A DNA stretch of 9,801 bases from the NCBI GenBank assembly GCA_913064935.1, contig CAJYBF010000019.1, positions 1 to 9,801 of the forward strand, written 5' to 3'. This DNA comes from an uncultured Mollicutes bacterium. Lineage in GTDB: Bacteria > Bacillota_I > Bacilli_A > MAG-NZ. This document shows positions 6,779 to 9,801 of the stretch, piece by piece. The notes under the pieces are model-generated. The model saw nothing but the letters and a program-made list of their open reading frames with translations, ran no database searches and had not been told where the DNA came from. The translations under genes were made by a program, and so were the position numbers. Each line of letters begins with the position of its first letter. Within the stretch, counting starts at the first letter, position 1.

Positions 6779-8755
6779 TTACTCTTCTACTACTTCTACC
6801 ACTTGAGCTAATTCTAGTGGACCGTACTCCACCATAGAACCGTAAGTTGGTCCCATTGGTAAATATACACCAGTAGCTTCAGTAGTTAACACAGTTGCTG
6901 CTTCAAACTCCTCAGTGTCAATTGTACCTATTATTTCAGGTATAGCTACACCAGCGAAATCTACTAAAGGATCTGTGTACGTAAATGTAACTGCTCCATC
7001 AGCTATTACATAAGTACCTCTACCTTTTACTTCGTCATTAGCAAATACTGCGAATGTATCTTCTGCATAAACTTTTAACTCAATAACAGTTCCTGCAAGC
7101 ATTTCATCTTCAGATGCCGAAACTGCTTGATAATTAAATAGTGGAATTTTTTGTAGATTCATAGCTCCAAAATCAACTACCATACCCATTGTAGGCCCCA
7201 TAGCTATATAACAATTTGTAATTTCAGTTGTAATAATTGTAGTTTCCTCAAATATAGCTGTATCAATAGTAGCCACTAATGGTAATAATGGTTCACCAGT
7301 ATGATCAACTGCAGGATTAGTATGTGTAAATGTTATTTCCGATCCATCTATCACATATATACCTTGAGTTAATACATCACCCTCCCAATGGATTCCGAAC
7401 TCTCCACCTGAATATATTTGAATCTCAAAGAATGTTCCACTAACCATTTCGTCTCCAGCTAATGATGCTGCACCATATGTAAATACCGCTTCTCTAACAA
7501 AACTCATAACACCATAATCTACTACTGAACCATATGTTGGCCCCATTGCTAAGTAAACAGATGTTACTTCAGTAGTTAAAACTGTATCCTTTGTTAGTTC
7601 CTCTGTATCAATAGTACCAACGATAGGTGGTATTGCTACACCAGCATAATCTACTGCTGGATCAAGATATGTAAATGTAATTTCTGAATCTACTATTGCA
7701 TAAGTACCATTACCTTTAAATTCATCATTAGTATAAATTTTAAATGTGTTTTCTTCATGAATTTGAATAACTACTGATGCTCCAGTTAACATTGTGTCTT
7801 CAGATACTGATATAGCCTCATAAGCTAGCATAGGTTCCACAACATTTACCATTATCATTAATGTTGAAGTAGTCGTATTTTCACTACTATTCAAAACAGT
7901 TAATGTAACTGTATACATTCCACCAACAGATGTATCTACTTCTGCAGTAATCATTTCAGCAGTAACTGCAATCGTTCCATCAGTTTCATCTTCAACAGTG
8001 AAGTAAGTTGTCCAATCTGGCTCTTCATCATCAAGGTTAAGTGATGTTGTCATATTAGCAACTTTTGTAATAACAGCTTTAGTTCCATGAACCATACTAA
8101 ATTCTGTAATTCCTACTTCCATTACTGAAGGTCCAGATCCCATATTAATTGAATATTCAACTGGATCAATTGTAAATGCAGTTGATTCATCTGTAATATC
8201 CGTAGTGTTAATTGGTCCAGATAATACCCAATCTCCACCTTCTGGATGTTCTGCTTCATAAGTAAGTGTAATTATTCCATCTTCAATACTGTAAACTCCG
8301 CCACCACGTGGACTAGATGTTTCAAGATTGAATGTATGGTCATCATGGAATGTAATTGATACAGGTGTTCCCGCATCAGTCATTCCAAACGGAGCAACAC
8401 CCTCGAACATTGCTACTATTTCACCAAGTGGTACTATGATAACTTCATTAACAGTGATTGTAACTGATTTTGTTGCTTCATTACCCGAAGAATCCAACGC
8501 TGTAAGTGTTACAGTGTAAGTTCCAGGAGTAGTCATATCAACATTTTCTTCAATCATTGAATTAGTTAATTGAATAGTTCCATCTTGATCATCTTCAATT
8601 GCGAAGTATGTAGCCCAGTTGGGTTCCAAATCGCCTTGATCAACTGTAGTTTGTGCACTTGATACCACAGTGATCTCTGGAGCAGCAGTATCTCCACATG
8701 CCCCTAACATTAATACTAAAGTTATTGCAAAAAACAGTAAACTCAATTTCTTCAT
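6779..8755 (-). CDS. Large surface lipoprotein with Ig-like and repeated lipocalin-like beta modules
   Basis: The 658-residue product begins with a lipoprotein signal peptide (MKK, hydrophobic core, lipobox LGAC, lipidated Cys20), so it is anchored on the outer membrane face. The mature part is acidic, Thr/Val/Gly-rich and almost free of cysteine. Two Ig-like domains of the DUF5011/bacterial surface type lie at about 26-105 and 226-306; both contain YF.(I/V)EDD..DGTI and G.YTVTLT.L.SS. Four beta-rich modules of about 110 residues lie at 110-224, 308-421, 422-537 and 538-650; each has a TF or EF strand, a G.Y.I....(I/V)T.T turn and a MG.......(V/M).(D/E) end, and they resemble lipocalin-like domains. 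Modules 2 and 4 are about 60% identical by hand alignment; module 1 is the most diverged. GAGGAGG lies 6 bases before the ATG at 8755. It is the first gene of the operon and precedes the split-barrel-like and importer genes. Its role is unknown; ligand capture or surface adhesion is an inference. Confidence 0.85.
   Translation of the reverse strand: MKKLSLLFFAITLVLMLGACGDTAAPEITVVSSAQTTVDQGDLEPNWATYFAIEDDQDGTIQLTNSMIEENVDMTTPGTYTVTLTALDSSGNEATKSVTITVNEVIIVPLGEIVAMFEGVAPFGMTDAGTPVSITFHDDHTFNLETSSPRGGGVYSIEDGIITLTYEAEHPEGGDWVLSGPINTTDITDESTAFTIDPVEYSINMGSGPSVMEVGITEFSMVHGTKAVITKVANMTTSLNLDDEEPDWTTYFTVEDETDGTIAVTAEMITAEVDTSVGGMYTVTLTVLNSSENTTTSTLMIMVNVVEPMLAYEAISVSEDTMLTGASVVIQIHEENTFKIYTNDEFKGNGTYAIVDSEITFTYLDPAVDYAGVAIPPIVGTIDTEELTKDTVLTTEVTSVYLAMGPTYGSVVDYGVMSFVREAVFTYGAASLAGDEMVSGTFFEIQIYSGGEFGIHWEGDVLTQGIYVIDGSEITFTHTNPAVDHTGEPLLPLVATIDTAIFEETTIITTEITNCYIAMGPTMGMVVDFGAMNLQKIPLFNYQAVSASEDEMLAGTVIELKVYAEDTFAVFANDEVKGRGTYVIADGAVTFTYTDPLVDFAGVAIPEIIGTIDTEEFEAATVLTTEATGVYLPMGPTYGSMVEYGPLELAQVVEVVEE
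6806..8428 (-). repeat. Four degenerate ~110-residue coding modules in the lipoprotein gene
   Basis: The modules occupy about 8428-8084, 7834-7493, 7492-7145 and 7144-6806, with an Ig-like domain between the first and the second. The last three are contiguous. Shared protein landmarks are F(T/A)(Y)TDP or TFTYLDP, IDT, TTE(V/I/A)T, YxxMGPT and (V/M)V(D/E)(Y/F)G. Modules 2 and 4 share AGVAIP and MGPTYGS exactly, and module 3 is clearly more diverged than either. The pattern suggests duplication followed by uneven divergence or conversion between modules. Confidence 0.75.
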
Positions 8756-8839
8756 TTTCTTCCTCCTCAAGAATTTTTCTTAGAAAATCGGTTCTGTAAA
8801 TAACATTTCTAATAAATAGTCCTTCTCTTATAAACATCA

Positions 8840-8868
8840 GTTATAAATATGCAAGAAAAGCCTTCCAA
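8840..8868 (-). promoter_or_regulatory. Candidate sigma-A promoter of the lipoprotein-importer operon
   Basis: Reading leftward, TTGGAA (8868-8863, 4/6 to TTGACA) is followed after exactly 17 bases by TATAAC (8845-8840, 5/6 to TATAAT). This predicts a transcript start near 8833 and an untranslated leader of about 75 bases ending in the GAGGAGG site. A competing arrangement uses TTGCAT (8854-8849) and TATAAG (8832-8827) with a 16-base spacer. Both are judged by eye only. Confidence 0.45.
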
Positions 8869-8926
8869 AGTAGTCTTATCAAGACATATACAGGTCTTCA
8901 ACTATAACTTATACATAATGTGAGTT

Positions 8927-8962
8927 TTCCAAGAATATTGGAATATCGCAAATGCATATTTG
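8927..8962. promoter_or_regulatory. Pair of adjacent palindromes, candidate operators
   Basis: TTCCAA (8927-8932) and TTGGAA (8938-8943) form a dyad around GAATA. Six bases further on, CAAAT (8949-8953) and ATTTG (8958-8962) form a second dyad around GCAT. TTCCAA recurs at 8863-8868, where it forms the -35 box of the candidate promoter. Two dyads side by side upstream of a promoter fit repressor or activator binding, but no regulator consensus is matched. Confidence 0.4.
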
Positions 8963-9005
8963 TTACAGTTAAGTAGTCCATTGATAATCTTTCTATAAGT
9001 CTACT

Positions 9006-9032
9006 AGATGTAAAATCATTGATTAAACATCT
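9006..9032. promoter_or_regulatory. 27-bp interrupted palindrome, candidate TetR-type operator
   Basis: The arms AGATGTAAAATCA (9006-9018) and TGATTAAACATCT (9020-9032) are inverted repeats matching at 11 of 13 positions around a single central T; the only mismatches are the two bases between AGATGT and AATCA. The length and form are those of TetR-family operators. It lies 68 bp past the stop of the TetR-like gene and about 140 bp upstream of the candidate promoter's -35 box. Confidence 0.5.
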
Positions 9033-9099
9033 GTTAAAGGCTTTTAATTATATTAATAATTTCTTGTAATTATCGTCATTACAAAGAACTTAATTGTTA

Positions 9100-9801
9100 T
9101 TATTTATAAAAATGGATTTTAAGGAAGTCAAAATATTCGTTGATTTCCAGCATTACTTTTTCCACGTTTAAATGTTTATTTGTAGTTCTTGATGATTTAA
9201 CAGATTTATTAATTATCCCAGATATAAGATATCTAGCAACTGATACTGTCATACCCACATCTAGCCCGTTCTTAAGCATCGTTAAATCTAAATCATCAGT
9301 GTACATTTTTTTCATAACGCTTAACTCCGTTTTTTCTCTAAACTCTTTGAAATTAGTTGGACTAATTTCTTGTGAGTACTTATCAAAAAACTCAAGAACA
9401 AAAGGATATTTAACTAGCATTTCTAATCTGGATCTAACAGTACTAGCCAGTCTACCCAAAAGGTCAGTGCACTCTAAATCAATTTGTTGTTCCCCAGAGA
9501 TATAAGATATAAAAGTAAAATTACTATTTATAAAATTAAGAATAGGATTATATTCTTCTGCTATGTATGTATCACTTTCTTTATGATTAAAATGTTCTTT
9601 ATTATTTATTAAAATCCTTTCGCATTCACAATTAATCTTATTATCTTCAATCAATGCGGAATCATTATCATTATCAACTGTAGTCCATCTTTGGTCACTT
9701 ACTCGTTTACCATCATCTTGTTGAAATTCATCATTTGGTCCATAATCCCAAGGACATGGAAGTGATTGAGAACTTAGTGAATATGAACTTGAGCTTTCAC
9801 T
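9100..9801 (-). CDS. TetR-like regulator, C-terminal part with a low-complexity lead (5' truncated)
   Basis: The frame is open from the window edge to a TAA at 9100-9102 and encodes 233 residues. From about residue 85 on, the sequence reads like the effector domain of Firmicute TetR-family regulators: FISYISGE...IDLECTDLLGRL, then RLEMLVKYPFVLEFFDKY (106-131), later KKMYTDDLDLTMLKNGLDVGMTVSVARYLISGI. The residues before it are unusual: a Ser-rich start (SESSSSYSLSSQS), then PCPWDYGPNDEFQQDDGK and an Asn/Asp-rich stretch. No DNA-binding helix-turn-helix is visible where one should be, although HFNHKES (70-76) resembles the end of that domain. No in-frame ATG with a ribosome site occurs in the window (a TTG at 9654 lacks one), so the start is taken to be upstream. 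If a helix-turn-helix exists, it lies outside the window. Regulation of the downstream operon is inferred from position. Confidence 0.55.
   Translation of the reverse strand, partial: SESSSSYSLSSQSLPCPWDYGPNDEFQQDDGKRVSDQRWTTVDNDNDSALIEDNKINCECERILINNKEHFNHKESDTYIAEEYNPILNFINSNFTFISYISGEQQIDLECTDLLGRLASTVRSRLEMLVKYPFVLEFFDKYSQEISPTNFKEFREKTELSVMKKMYTDDLDLTMLKNGLDVGMTVSVARYLISGIINKSVKSSRTTNKHLNVEKVMLEINEYFDFLKIHFYK

Larger units (their letters stand above)
8756..9099 (-). promoter_or_regulatory. 344-bp non-coding leader/regulatory region of the lipoprotein-importer operon
   Basis: This stretch separates the TetR-like gene (stop at 9100) from the operon's first gene (start at 8755). It contains no convincing gene. 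It does hold a candidate promoter (8840-8868), three sets of inverted repeats (8873-8898, 8927-8962, 9006-9032) and, just after the TetR-like stop, a weak hairpin with arms TTGTAAT/ATTACAA (9064-9070 and 9078-9084, 7-base loop) that lacks a proper T run. The density of dyads upstream of the promoter is what one expects of a regulated operon. The AT-richness means some are chance. Confidence 0.6.

Noticed and set aside
8756..8770. A TTG start five codons upstream of the lipoprotein ATG
   Set aside because: The TTG overlaps the GAGGAGG ribosome binding site itself, and starting at the ATG gives a normal MKK-type signal peptide.
8640..8837. A 65-residue leftward reading frame across the lipoprotein start
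   Set aside because: It overlaps the signal-peptide region in another frame, shows no recognisable motif and has composition expected of an out-of-frame shadow.
9064..9084. AT-rich hairpin after the TetR-like gene as a terminator
   Set aside because: It has only seven weak pairs and no T run on the minus strand. Read-through into the operon cannot be ruled out, so it is mentioned only as part of the regulatory region.
9140..9505. A 121-residue rightward reading frame opposite the TetR-like gene
   Set aside because: It is the complement of a well-supported coding frame, has no ribosome binding site and no family resemblance.
9652..9654. TTG as the start of the TetR-like gene
   Set aside because: No ribosome binding site precedes it and the same frame stays open to the window edge, so the gene most likely starts outside the window.

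Overview
The window comes from a low-GC bacterium that uses the standard stop code: TGA ends two of the transporter genes and tryptophan is read from TGG. Strong GGAGG-type ribosome binding sites, two lipoproteins with LxGC-type lipoboxes, Lys/Asn/Ile-rich proteins and short AT-rich spacers fit a Firmicute or a related wall-less or deep-branching Bacilli lineage (for example Acholeplasma-, Haloplasma- or Izemoplasma-like). The genus cannot be fixed from this stretch.

Layout. Positions 1-162 (+ strand) are the last 53 codons of an unrecognised gene. A hairpin with T runs on both sides (213-243) ends it and also ends the long leftward operon. Seven genes read leftward from 8755 to 263: a 658-residue surface lipoprotein built of Ig-like and repeated beta-rich modules; a 224-residue cytosolic protein that resembles FMN-binding split-barrel (pyridoxamine 5'-phosphate oxidase-like) proteins; and a complete Opp/Dpp-type ABC importer (lipoprotein substrate-binding protein, two permeases, two ATPases). 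Gaps are 25 and 48 bp between the first three genes. The five transporter genes are separated by 3 bp or overlap by 3 to 8 bp, so transcription and probably translation are coupled. Further upstream, and also leftward, is the 3' part of a gene whose C-terminal half resembles a TetR-family effector domain (9100-9801, running off the window).

The 344-bp gap at 8756-9099 is rich in dyad symmetry: a 27-bp interrupted palindrome (9006-9032), two adjacent palindromes (8927-8943 and 8949-8962), alternating GTCTT/AAGAC arms (8873-8898), and a sigma-A-like promoter (8840-8868) upstream of the lipoprotein. This is where the TetR-like protein could act.

How the genes may work together. The importer would bring a peptide or similar small solute into the cell. 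The co-transcribed lipoprotein would act outside, as a capture or adhesion module, and the split-barrel-like protein would act inside on a flavin-linked step. The importer assignment is firm. The grouping of these three activities is an inference from gene order, and it is the part most likely to be undescribed. No mobile element, CRISPR array, tRNA or rRNA was seen.
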